NCBI GenBank assembly: GCA_903813345.2
Contig: CAIIXF020000001.1
Location: 48,749,885 to 48,813,884 of the forward strand
Reading direction: 5' to 3'
Source: Owenia fusiformis
Taxonomy: Eukaryota > Annelida > Polychaeta > Sabellida > Oweniidae
Length of the DNA: 64,000 nt
Shown here piece by piece: positions 48,236 through 59,399 of the stretch. The translations under genes were made by a program, and so were the position numbers. Each line of letters opens with the position of its first letter. Position 1 is the first letter of the stretch. The notes beneath the pieces are model-generated. The model did not search any database. It saw only the letters and a list, made by a program, of their open reading frames with translations, and had not been told where the DNA came from.

Positions 48236-51200
48236 GTAAGACTTAATATTTTCATTTACACTGTATAAACAGATGTCAGTGGAAATTAAGAATCATCCTT
48301 ATAATTCCCCTAACAATTTTGGCCCCAAAAATAACAAATTTAGATAGACTACCGGCCAATGTCTAGATCTACCATTTAGTTCAACAACATTAAACTCAAT
48401 AACAGCGTTCTTTACTATTTGGAATTTTCTTGATAGCCATTATTGAGTTTAACCTCCTTACTATACTTTTCCTAGTCACAAGTTCTGGATCTATCAAAAC
48501 CAATTTTCCTCGATATGTAACTGATACTTGACAATAATATAAAAACACATAACATCAAGCGATTTCACACAACATTATTGCATTAAATCTCCATTTAAAC
48601 TAGTAAAATTTATAGGTTAGAGACTTCAAAAGAGTTTCCCATAGATGAACATTATAACATTTTACCCTCTATCTTCTTAACAGTTAGTATCTAACCCTAG
48701 TGCAACATACCACAGTGTTCGGGAGAGACTTGCCTCGTCTGCTATAACAAACTTACCATAGGTTGTCCATCGAATTTTTAGATTTCCCACTGAACTTTGA
48801 CATGTTTTCAGATAAATTAGGACTTACCTTACAAATATTAAGCCCCGATTCACTTTCCAAATGCCAGATGGCGCTCCAATGGGGTAGGGAAGGAGAAAAT
48901 GACTTTTTATACAGAAAACCAAATCACTAGCAGGACTATATCCTAATAGTAAACTGAATTAGTAAATGTTTTCTTGCAACATGGTTATATTAGCATTTTG
49001 TAGGCATGAGGCATTATCCCGATCACAATGGTATATAACAATGCTATATTTGAGAAAATGCACGGGGGAAGAATCAATCCTTATCGACACAGGTCCTTTT
49101 AGCAAAATTCAGGAAATTTGATTTTGAGATCTCTTGAAATCTCTTTGGGGTAGGGGTACACCTTACAGATTGCATCACAGATTGAGTACACCCTGATTCA
49201 CTTCCCAAACGCCATATGGCGCTCCAATGGGGTAGGGAAGGAGAAAATGTCTTTTTATACAGAAAACCAAATCACTAACGGTAACCGCTAGTATTCTTAC
49301 GCAGGACTATATCCATACGCTAAAATTAAACTAGAAGCAAAATGAAATTGTTGTCAAATAAATTGATAAATATTATAGCGATTATTGCAAACCTACCATT
49401 TGTTAATTCAATGTCATTAATGACGGTATATTTCTGATACGATTTGCCATAAGACAGGTCAGATAAGAAACGTGGCCCCAGACTAGGTCTAACGTTGTTG
49501 GACTACTTACTAGTATCTTGCGATATATTCTTTGATGCCTTAGGTTGTGAAACCCCAACAAACATGATAGTGGAGACTTTAACTTCGTTTTTACTGTTGT
49601 AATTCAACACATCATTGCAGATCCTTTATATATCAATATGTCAATTAGAAGACAACATAAATTAATAAATACCCTAAGATAATGTCTTCAAGAAAGTTGA
49701 TTTTGAATAGCCTGAGTGGCTTCAGCCACTCTCCTTCAATATTGGACATTGATTTCCAGGGGTGTCCTCTTCTATACTCTGTTGCAAATGTCCGCAAAAC
49801 ATGAGTAAAGATTGAGTTTTCTTTGCTGTTTGAACAGTTTATTGTAAAATATATTTACTTATTTATTTAATATTTATCAAATGGGCAGCTTTTGTTCTTC
49901 AGGATACTAAAAACTGGGATCTATTTCTTGTGCTTTTCCATGATTCTAACAAAAAAAACTTATTTATAAACAATAACTTATGACAAAGCTCTATCTCTTT
50001 GTCCAATGTACAGTTTTCGGTTGATCTCCAGTATAGTAAAACCTGAACATCCCTAAGGTACTCCTCTCTGCAAGGAAAAATTTCAACAGATTCAAATATT
50101 TTTTAACTTGTTAATGACCTCTCTGTAAGGAATACCTGTTTACTGGAAACAAGGAACAGTGTTTTAAGGCAATATTGAATTCACCTGTCCACATAAACAA
50201 TCGGTTACACTGCACATCCTATTGTTTTTAGATGTGTGAATGATTGAAGCCAATATCTGATTCTAATCAGCCTAGATTAAAATAAATAAGATAACGATAA
50301 GCCAATTATTAAAAGGAAGTAACATACCACCTACTGTTGATTGCCCCAATATTTTGGAAAATCATAATAATCTGTTATTAATTGAGATTACACTTATGCT
50401 TTTTAAACAAAGTTTCAGGTTTTCAAAAAAAAAAAAGATTCAGGTTTCATCTAGAGTTAATAAAAATATTTTGAAGATTCATGTTAATGGATAAAATTGG
50501 GTATCAGTGTGAAATAGAGATGTCTTTGCATAATGCAAAGTCTGTTCAAAACAATTCAAAAATTTTAATTTTTGACATCATTTTATTTTAGTTTAGTACC
50601 AGTATGACCTCAAAAGGTATAGCTGAATATATTTGGGAGAGAAAATAATATACCCATTGCATGGAATAAGTAATTTTCTTTGGTATAATGAAACATCAGA
50701 GTAAAATAATTATTGAATTTTTCTTTGTGTTTTTATGAAAAATAGCATGCTCCCTCACGCCAGACAAATCTTTCTAATCCAACCCGTGAAAACATTGTTT
50801 CACTCCAAAGTGAAATGTACCATTGTTAACTGTTCTAAAAAGTCTTCTTTGTAAACCCCAAGTTCTAAACAACATCTTTCTACATATTTATCAGCTTGTA
50901 AAGGTTAATGCATTTTCTGTTCTTTTCTCTGTTTTAGTTATCATAGAAAAAAGATAAGACATCAAAAACAATAAACATTATGCATGTACATATTCTGTTC
51001 AACAATTTTGATGTGTTGTTTGGAGCAAAACATAGACCTTCTCTGTGAAGGAGATTTGTTTCCAAGGGATGCTTTCACCCAGTAACACACAGAGAGTGTT
51101 CCCTGTACACAATTTTTGCTATAATGCTACGTTTGTAGTAAACCAATCATAACTTGCCAACACGGTGTGAAGTAATCCATGCATAGAGCGATTTACTCTT

Positions 51201-54200
51201 AGTAGAATGAACAAATAGATAGAAATAATCATGTTTTATTTGTAATATTCAAATAACACAACATAATTTCATTTCTGATATCTGTATTGATTTACTTTAC
51301 AAAGCCTTCATCGTAATAGATAGTAGATACATTGTTACTCATGATCATCATTCATTAAAACATAATATTATGAAGCATTTTAAAGAAGCCGAGAAATAAA
51401 ATTATTATTATTATTGTATCTTCTTTCTTACTTTCGATATAGTCTTATAAAGAGAAGGATAAGTGTTCACTTTTAAATGGGAATTTATCTACAATGTTGT
51501 TTTATTTACAGATATAACTATATTATCCAACTTAATTTAATATTATTTTGCATGATAACAATTCAAGGTTTTTTTGATTATAGGAAATAGGGATGATTCC
51601 TCCCACCTAATAAAAATGAGGGGTTTTGTAAAAGGCAGCAAGCAGGGTTGCGATATTTATCAAATTCAACTCCTCCAGTCTAAATCCCCTACAGTAAAAT
51701 CAAAAATGTACATGGAAATCATTATTGTTGATAAACTATACTATATAATATCACTAAAGAATTCTCAATTGTTATTTTGTGTTTTCAGAGAGTCCACTGA
51801 TCATATCCTCTAAAGATGTCATCTTCCAAGTTGGTTCTGGGGGCTACCTCAGCATAAGGCCAAGGTAAGCACTGCTACTAAATTAGTAAAAACCTGACAT
51901 GAATCATTGACTAACAGTGTAGTTAGCCTTTTACTTGTGTCTCAGTGTTGTATAATCTCTCATACTTTATTATCTCCAATAGACGCACACCCGACTTTTC
52001 CAAGAAAGACTGGCAACTTGAGTAACAAAAATCAAGAAAAAATAAAATTTATTCGAAAATCTGACTGAGCGATAATAGGGTTAATATTGAATAATTCACT
52101 TCAATCTGACTGAAGCTTATCGATCTCCATTTGACACCCGCAGTGCATCATGGGAGTTTTGATATTTCTCCACCATTTCCCATAAACAAACATTCAATCC
52201 TTAATGCTCGGAAAGATTGAAGTGGATGTTTTATCATCGATATTCACTTGTATCTCAATTAATCCACAGAACACATTCAGCAGATCAATAAATGGATGAG
52301 GAAAACCTGAGTTATGATATTATAAGTTATTGAATGATTTGAAGTGCAATATAGGATATATTCTGTTCGAGAAATTTTGTATTGGAACGAGACGAAGTCG
52401 AGTGCCAATACATAATATCGAGAGCAGAATATATCCTGTATTGCACTTCAAATCATTCAATAACGTTTTTATCGTGTGCTCTTCTGGATTGCTACTGAGA
52501 TTGTCCCTCCGTACCAATATTTTCTGTATTGCGACGGAGATGATCAACGGGGACAATCTCAGTAGCAATACAGATTGGTACAGCACAAGAACTGACCAAT
52601 CAGAGGGCTTCATTTTACAGATCATACGATAATATGTTATACAGTCCAGTTTTAAAGAGGAAAATCATGATACACCCTATTATCGCCCATATATTTATTA
52701 TGTCACCACCAAAAGTGGTGACATATTGTTATGGTCTCCGTTTTTTTGCGACGGCGTCCGGCGGTTGGCGTCCGGCGTCTGTAACAATTTCTTACAACTT
52801 CCTATAACTTAACAAATACTGTTTTGACTGACTTCAATTTTTTTCTAAATCATCTACATGTTCTCAGAAGTTCAAATCTGACTTTAGATTTGACATTTGA
52901 CCTTCAATGACCTTCTCAAGGTCAAAAAGGTATTTTTTCAACTTGCTTCACATTGACTAAATTTTTTTTCAAAATCATCTACATGTTCTCAGAAATTCAA
53001 ATCTGACTTTAGATTTGACATTTGACCTTCAAATCTGACTTTAGATTTGACATTTGACCTTCAATGACCTTCTCAAGGTCAAAAAAGGTCAAAAAGGTCT
53101 GTTTTCAACTTGCTTCAAATTGACTAAATTTTTTTTTCAAAATCATCTACGTGTTCTCAGAAATTCAAATCTGACTTAATATTTGACTTAAGATTTGACA
53201 TTTGACCTTCAATGACCTTCTCAAGGTCAAAAAAGGTCAAAAAGGTCTGTTTTCAACTTGCTTCAAATTGACTAAAAAAAAATTTCAAAATCATCTACGT
53301 GTTCTCAGAAATTCAAATCTGACTTTAAATTTCACTTAAGATTTGACATTTGACCTTCAATGACCTTCTCAAAGTCAAAAAAGGTCAAAAAGGTCTTTTT
53401 TCAACTTGCTTCAAATTGACTAAATTTTTTTTTCAAAATCATCTACATGTTCTCAGAAATTCAAATCTGACTTTAGATTTGACATTTGACCTTCAATGAC
53501 CTTCTCAATGTCAAAAAAGGTCAAAAAGGTATTTTTTCATCTTGCTTCAAATTGACTAAATTTTTTTTCAAAATCATCTACATGTTCTCAGAAATTCAAA
53601 TCTGACTTTAGATTTGACATTTCACCTTTAATGACCTTCTCAAGGTTCAAAAAGGTCAAAAAGGTCTGTTTTCAACTTGCTTCAAATTGACCAAATTTTT
53701 TTTCAAAATCATCTACATCTTTTCAGAAGTTCAAATTTGACTTTACAAGTTCTCAGAAATTCAAATCTGACTTAAGTTTGAACTCATAATATTGTGAGCA
53801 ACTAGGTGGTGACATTTTGTCATGTTAATGCCTTGTCTTAGAATTTGGTCGATGCACGGTGCGTTTATTAGAGAGAATATGGTATTTGTGTTATAACTAT
53901 TCTATTTACCATTGTAAAAAGCATGCTAATCACAAGTGTTTCCCACATTTTTATCTATGTCGGAAATCAATCAATGAAGAGAATTCTTTTTATTTCAGAG
54001 AGCCACTTCTTGAAGAAGCTGAAATAAAAATAGTGTTTGATGATCCAGAAATCGTAGACACCATAGGAACATTCACAATCCCACCTGCCTCACTTAGGGA
54101 AATATTCGTGCCTTTACACTCCAAAAATGGAATTGCCGGACATTGCGTTATGTCCCTCCAGACTAAAAATAAAGAAATCAAGAATTTATATATGATTAAA

Positions 54201-57200
54201 GTGAAGATTCGTGTAGTGCAAAGTGTTCTGTTTGGATATTTGAGCGTCGCACTTGGTTGGCTGTATTTTCTTGCTTGGAGCATTTCATACTATCCACAGA
54301 TCACGAAAAACTATAGGCGTAAATCTGTTGTGGGATTCAGTCTTGATTATGTGTTCCTAAATCTTATGGGACATATATTTTATGGCATCTTTAATGTGAA
54401 TCTATACTGGAATACATATATTCAGGTAAATTTTTGTTATTTTATAATAGTTAGGTATTTACACAATCTCAGGGCCTTATAAACAACCACAAGGAAAGGC
54501 AAATTTCTGGGATCTTCCGTTTACATATATATAAATTGTAGTATATCAGTTGTATTATGTATTGTTTAGGCTATGCTTTTAATTGATTAACCATATACGT
54601 ACTTGTACCAGCCTGACTTATAGGTTGAATTATTTGAATTAGTGTTTTATACAAGTCCCTGTATTGTATATCCCCTCCCCTCATCCCATTTTCTTATGTG
54701 ATGAGAGGTGTAGAGAGAATACAGTTGATGTAGAACAAGCTAAATTAATGTCAATCAGAACACTCTACATTACATCAATGAGTACATTGACTATAATTCA
54801 TGTTTTGGATTTTATTTCAGAAACAATATGCCAAGCGGCACCCAAGAGGTGACATTCCTGTGCACTCCAATGACTATGTGTTCTCTCTGAATGCTGTTCT
54901 CATGATGACAATATTAACAATCCAGTGTGCAATATATGATAGAGGGGACCAAAGAGTAGGCCGGGTTAATCTATGTATTATAGGTACAGTGAATTCACAT
55001 TTTTCTCTTATTTTTGGCCATATACAAATTACCATTGTTCTTACACACAGTGACACTTTGTTGTTTTTTGTTCCTCTTCTTGGTGATACCCTTGATTTTC
55101 TGCTTAAAAATAAGGGTACAACTACAAACTAGCATGATTCTCTTGAAATTTACAGTATGGACAATTTGTAATTGCAAACCTTCATTTCTTTATTATGCTT
55201 TAATAACTTCAACATTTTGTATTACAAGCCTGAGTTAAACAAGATAGACATTGACTTATAATGCTATAAACAAAGCAGCTACAAATCATACAAATGTTCA
55301 TGTTTTTAAAATTCTATAAATAATAAAAAATGTATTTAAATATTTTATGCTACATTACAGGTGTGTGTTGTTCAGCTACATTGTTTGGTTTATTCAGTGC
55401 ATGGACAGGCCACACTCCCTGGCTAGACTTTCTATATTTCCTGTCATATGTTAAAGTAGCCACAGTGCCTGTTAAATTCATACCACAGGTGAGTTAAACA
55501 TTGCCTGTTAAATATATACAGTAGAACCTGTGTACATGGATCACCCTTGGGACCACAAAAAGTGTTCCACTTGTGAGGTGTTCCACTGACAGAGGTTCAT
55601 TTAACATGGAGTCAATGGGCTACATGATTTTTAAAAACCTGTTCTACTTGTTGGGTGTTTCACTTACAAAGTTGTTCCATTTAGCAGTTTCTACTGTACC
55701 TCAGATGAGTTAAATATTGCCTGTTAAATACATTCATGTCTATTAAATGTATGCCTTGAGTGAATAATGTTGTCTGTATTGTATGAGACGGAAAACTATA
55801 TTGACCGTGGGTAAAAGGGATATTCAAAGAATAGGATAAAAGTAAGAAATTATTTTAATTTGAATGATTTAAATTGACACAATTACTGGGATTAAAATTT
55901 GGCTTTAAGTTTTTATGCAGTTATAATTTCCCTATGTTAATTCATATTTATGTTGTAAAATTGTAATAGAAACTATGCTGCATTATTAATAGGGTTATAA
56001 TTGCGCAACCTGCACATTTTATTTATTTAGCTTTTGGATTAAACTAAGTCCATTATCTTAAAATGCGGAAAGCAACAAATTGACTTCATAAAATATACAT
56101 GCAGGTGCTATCTTTGTACGCAACAGGTGTTTCCCTTAATATTAGATACATGTCATTAAAAAGCCCTCATCACTACTGTGAATATATTAATTACATGTAT
56201 TGAATGCTAATAATCCTAATCTTTAGTTGGTGTATTCATTAAAAGCTCAATGATAAAGATGAATTAATAGAAAGTCAAGATTCCATTAAGTAAATGGTAA
56301 ATTTCACATGATTTGACATTTCACTTGATGTTTTGTGATACTCTCAAAGTCTCACACTGAGTTGATGAATATATTTTATGTGCAAAGTTTTGTCAACCTA
56401 TAAGTTATTTTATATCCAATCAAATTGGTGATTTTGACTATTATTTCAGTAGGGTATATACAGGGTGGGCCAAAAAGAAAAGAACCAATACCCAACTTTA
56501 AATCAGAATGAAATAGCTATGTTCAATATGATACATTGACTTATATATCATTTTAAAGGTAATACATTTTCGAACAATTTATTATAACACCATGTCGTGA
56601 AATCAATATACAGGGTGGTCCAAAAAAAATTGGAACATTTGTTAATTGAACACAAAACCTTTATTTTTCCTCTAAAATGCACCAAAATTTTACTGAGCAT
56701 AGTTCAGTCACTTATCTCTCTGATGTAAAGTTTATAGATGCAAACCACAAAGTTAATGCATTAAACTAGTCAATGTTTGATATGGCCCCCTTTTCTTAAA
56801 TATACACTTGTCAATTTCGCAGCTACTTTTTCAAGTATTCTTTATTTTAAAGCTTTAATTAACATGTTGATTGCTATACAAATTTTATAAAAATCATATT
56901 TAGTTGACATGAGGTATTAACATCTATGGTTTACTGAAAAACTATTGTATTATTGTCAACTTAAGAATACCCCAAATCATTATTTTTTATTTAAGAGTAG
57001 GAAAGAAAGAACATGTGAGTGATTGCATACCCATACAGCTACTAAACTGACAAAATCATTGTTTCCACTTTCCAGTAAAGGGGAAACTGACCAGTTATTT
57101 ACAAGGCTTTATTAAAGACCACCTCTAAACACATATAATATAATATATCATTTGTGTTCTGGGAAACTCCTTTATAATATTGATATACTTATATTGATAT

Positions 57201-58538
57201 ATTCAATGAAAATTATTTATATTAGAACAAGAAAGGGGGGGGGGTCATTTACCAGTCAAAACAGACTGCTCTGGCCTCTTTCTGGAGAATATTCAATCAG
57301 TAATATATCCAACAATGGCCATCAAAATATTCTTGATACCCATCAATTTGGTTGAAAAATGTTGAATATGTTCATATATTTGATCTTCCAAGGCAAACAT
57401 TTAAGCAGTTTGTTCAAGCTGAATTTTTTAATCAAGATGGCTTGGACAAACAAACTAATTGACAAACAAAAAGCAAAGTGAATGAATCATTTCAAATCTG
57501 AGTCCAGTCCTCTGTAATTCAGGAGAAGAGGGGTCATATCAAACATTCTCTAGTTTAATGCATTAACTTTGTTGTTTGCACCTATAAACTTTGCATCAGA
57601 TGAATAAGTGATTGAACAATACTCTGTAAAATTTTGGTGCATTTTAGAGAAAAAATAACGATTTCGAGTTCAATTATCAAATGTTCCAATTTTTTTTGGA
57701 CCACCCTGTATATGTAAGTCGATGTACCATATTTAATGTAACTATTTTTATCCTGATTTAAAGTTGGGTATTGTTTTTTTGGCGCACCCTGTATATATGT
57801 TAAATGCTGTATGTTGTAGGTGTATATCCAGTACAAGTTAAAGAACACTGATGGCTGGTCCATTAAATCCTCCCAGTTAGACATAGTTGGCTGTGTAGCT
57901 AGTTTCCTACAGATGATTGTAGATGCCTTCAATAATGGTGAGATATTCATCTGAATTTAATACATGATTAGTTATTAATGAAAACGCAGAATGAAATCAT
58001 TTGCTTCAATGTGGGTGGGTATCACTGTATATATGATTGAAGTTAAATGGGCCATGTACATGTATATAAAAATGTCAAACTCTTGTTTTTATGAATTCTG
58101 TGTAAATTATTATTACAAAATTGTGTATCTTTTGCTTTTCACACACAGAAAACTGGAATATATCAGCTGTGTATCTTGCAAAATGAATGTAATGACATTT
58201 GCATTATAAATGATCAATATTGACATACCAAAACAAATTCCCGTGTTCAAGAGAAAAATGGGCTTGCAAGGAGCATACATCCATTTGATTAAAAATCTGA
58301 TTTCTAAGTGTTATTCGTTGCAGATGACTGGGATGGAACCTTTGGCAATCCTGGCAAAATGATGCTTGCATTCGTCAGTCTCTTCTTTGATCTGATTTTC
58401 TGCATGCAACACTATATACTCTATCCTAAATCTCAAGCCACCAAAGTCCCAAAGTCACCTTTAGTAAAGACAGAGTCACCATTTCAAGGATTTTCTGTGG
58501 GAACTGTTCACAAGCCAGGCAGCATATATGATCTCTAG
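48097..58538 (+). CDS. CTNS: Cystinosin, lysosomal cystine/proton symporter
   Basis: Exports cystine from lysosomes together with protons; seven-helix PQ-loop family. Seven exons (139 from this start, then 76, 427, 163, 128, 118 and 215 bases) join in frame to 421 residues. An upstream in-frame ATG at 47968 would give 464, against 367 in human. The chosen start places a hydrophobic, signal-peptide-like stretch ([20 protein letters not shown]) near the N terminus, as in known cystinosins. Then comes a lumenal domain of about 110 residues, then the transporter core. The first PQ-loop ([20 protein letters not shown]) and the second ([20 protein letters not shown]) match the human protein almost residue for residue. 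Aspartates in FSLDY, SQLDIVG and LFFDLIF match those known to matter for proton coupling. Differences: no N-glycosylation sequon in the lumenal domain, and a C terminus ending SIYDL instead of the human GYDQL lysosomal sorting motif. Confidence 0.93.
48846..49310. repeat. Direct repeat of about 95 bases, 350 bases apart
   Basis: TGGCGCTCCAATGGGGTAGG, GAAGGAGAAAATG and TTTTTATACAGAAAACCAAA occur at 48846-48942 and again at 49195-49310. The second copy carries an extra 20 or so bases before GCAGGACTATATCC. In cystinosin intron 1. Confidence 0.85.
51789..51864 (+). CDS. CTNS: Cystinosin exon 2, lumenal domain
   Basis: Acceptor gtgttttcag, donor gtaagc, phase 1 to 2. Reads [19 protein letters not shown], then YLSIRP. 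Beta-rich lumenal sequence; low similarity is normal for this part of the family. Confidence 0.85.
52066..52688. repeat. Composite foldback element with two inner hairpins
   Basis: Outer ends GCGATAATAGGGTTA and ACCCTATTATCGC are inverted. Inside, 52328-52365 pairs with 52425-52463 (TTGAATGATTTGAAGTGCAA and complement), and 52489-52509 pairs with 52549-52570 (GATTGCTACTGAGATTGTCC and complement). About 100-codon open frames on both strands are mirror images created by the hairpins. In cystinosin intron 2. Confidence 0.75.
52697..53840. repeat. TGTCACCACC element expanded by an internal tandem array
   Basis: Starts TATGTCACCACC, ends GGTGGTGACATTTTGTCATG with ATGCCTTGTC. The interior is about six diverged tandem units of roughly 140-150 bases, each with TTCAAATCTGACTT, TTGACCTTCAATGACCTTCT, several AAGGTCAAAA runs and CAACTTGCTTCAAATTGAC. 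A short copy without the array is at 12790-13080. In cystinosin intron 2, ending about 160 bases before exon 3. Confidence 0.85.
53999..54425 (+). CDS. CTNS: Cystinosin exon 3, rest of lumenal domain, helices 1-2 and first PQ-loop
   Basis: Acceptor ttatttcag, donor gtaaat, phase 2 to 0. The lumenal part begins [18 protein letters not shown]; the first helix is [22 protein letters not shown] falls at residues 214-215 of the long form. [12 protein letters not shown] and [11 protein letters not shown] follow the human order. Confidence 0.95.
54821..54983 (+). CDS. CTNS: Cystinosin exon 4, middle helices
   Basis: Phase 0 to 1. Reads [20 protein letters not shown], then [20 protein letters not shown] and [14 protein letters not shown]. 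The PVxSND and SLxAV patterns and the Q-C-x-x-Y-x-R-G segment are cystinosin hallmarks. Confidence 0.95.
55361..55488 (+). CDS. CTNS: Cystinosin exon 5
   Basis: Phase 1 to 0. Reads [20 protein letters not shown], then [20 protein letters not shown] and PQ: one helix and the start of the second PQ-loop helix. Confidence 0.95.
55519..55696. mobile_element. 178-bp MITE, CAGTAGAA ends, TA duplication
   Basis: Ends CAGTAGAACCTG and TTTCTACTG flanked by TA. Inner repeats of GTTCCACTTGT and GTTCCACTGAC. In cystinosin intron 5. Confidence 0.75.
56461..57791. mobile_element. Outer mariner-like MITE in cystinosin intron 5
   Basis: Ends CAGGGTGGGCC and GGCGCACCCTG, TA on both sides (56459-56460, 57792-57793). 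The inverted arms run about 85 bases, including CAATACCCAACTTTAAATCA and complement. It was itself split by the inner element, so it is the older insertion. Confidence 0.88.
56621..57708. mobile_element. Inner mariner-like element, about 190-base inverted arms
   Basis: Ends CAGGGTGGTCCAAAAAAAAT and the complementary TTTTTTTTGGACCACCCTG, TA at 56619-56620 and 57709-57710. The arms pair for roughly 190 bases (for example AAAATGCACCAAAATTTTAC with its complement). The 700-base middle has no transposase frame. CAGGGTGGTCCAAAA is a classic mariner terminus. Confidence 0.9.
57820..57937 (+). CDS. CTNS: Cystinosin exon 6, second PQ-loop
   Basis: Phase 0 to 1, acceptor tgttgtag. Reads [20 protein letters not shown], then [19 protein letters not shown]. 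The exon lies only 28 bases after the end of a mariner-like insertion. Confidence 0.95.
58324..58538 (+). CDS. CTNS: Cystinosin exon 7, last helix and cytosolic tail
   Basis: Reads [20 protein letters not shown], then [14 protein letters not shown], then a 34-residue tail rich in Lys, Pro and Ser ending GSIYDL, TAG at 58536-58538. The tail is longer than in human, and YDL at the very end is only a partial match to a YxxO sorting signal. Confidence 0.93.
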
Positions 58539-58623
58539 TAGAAGCAGTGAAAGGTCCAATATTGCGTGATAATCGAGATAACAATGATCTTATATGTTTC
58601 AATGCCAATTCATGAGATGTACA

Positions 58624-58860
58624 GTGATCTAGATTATAGTGCTCTAGCATACATTGCTCAAGGGTACAGTTCTTTTGGGTACAGTGCTCTCATGTGTGAG
58701 TACAATTCTCAAGGGTACAGTTCTCTAGAGTACAGTTCTCTAGGGTACAGTGTTTTGGAGTACAATTCTCTAGGGTACAGTGTTCTAGATTACAGTTCTC
58801 TAGGCTACAGTGTTCTAGCATACAATCCTCAAGGGCACAGTTCTCTAGCATTGAATGCTA
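58624..58860 (+). repeat. 15-bp minisatellite, open as a pentapeptide repeat
   Basis: About 15 units of 15 bases (GGGTACAGTTCTCTA type) just after the cystinosin stop. Because 15 is a multiple of three, the forward frame 58566-58880 (104 codons) reads repeats of GYSSL, EYSSL, GYSVL. Probably cystinosin 3'UTR or flanking DNA; nothing shows it is translated. Confidence 0.85.
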
Positions 58861-58950
58861 CAGAGTTGGTTGAACCTTAGATAAAGGGTAAAGGTCTTTG
58901 GAGATGTTTGGTTGCCTATATATCTTTATTTTTCTAATCAGCGTTCCTAG

Positions 58951-59399
58951 TAGTGTTGTCGCGATTAATCGATACATCGCGATATACATCGCCAAAGCTG
59001 ATTCTGGCGATGCATCGATGTCTGAAACAAAACATCGATGTTTTAAAAAAAAATTCATTTGCTAAAAATCACCCTTTCTTATCTTATTTTGACGCAAATC
59101 GCTTAACTTTCTCATGTCTTATTTCATTTCCCAATGTTTTCTGATATTATTTCGCCTTAAAACTGTTTTAGCTAGTCGAAATGAACCATTAATCTAAAGA
59201 AAATTACTTTACTTTCATTTCACCATTACTAGAAGTTCCCGGATGAACCAGCGTTCTGTATTTTAGTGCATTAGCGTTCGGTATTTCAGTGCACTTTTCT
59301 CGGACTTTTTCTCGATGTACATCGCGATGTGCATCGATGTTTACGACTGAAAATTGCCGATGCATCGATGTACGATTATGGCACATCGCGACAACACTA
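58951..59399. mobile_element. 449-bp hAT MITE with perfect 8-bp target duplication
   Basis: Ends TAGTGTTGTCGCGATTAATC and GGCACATCGCGACAACACTA; GTTCCTAG is duplicated exactly at 58943-58950 and 59400-59407. Many CATCGATG and CATCGCGATG motifs lie near both ends, typical of subterminal transposase-binding repeats. No transposase. Confidence 0.95.

Noticed and set aside
52320-52632. About 100-codon open frames on both strands
   Set aside because: They are mirror images generated by two hairpins; the translations resemble each other because the DNA is self-complementary.
53990-54283. 97-codon - strand frame
   Set aside because: Antisense shadow of cystinosin exon 3, which is certain.
57582-57950. 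122-codon - strand frame with words such as GAPKK and VVQKK
   Set aside because: These words are translations of mariner terminal repeats, and the frame also overlaps cystinosin exon 6 in antisense.
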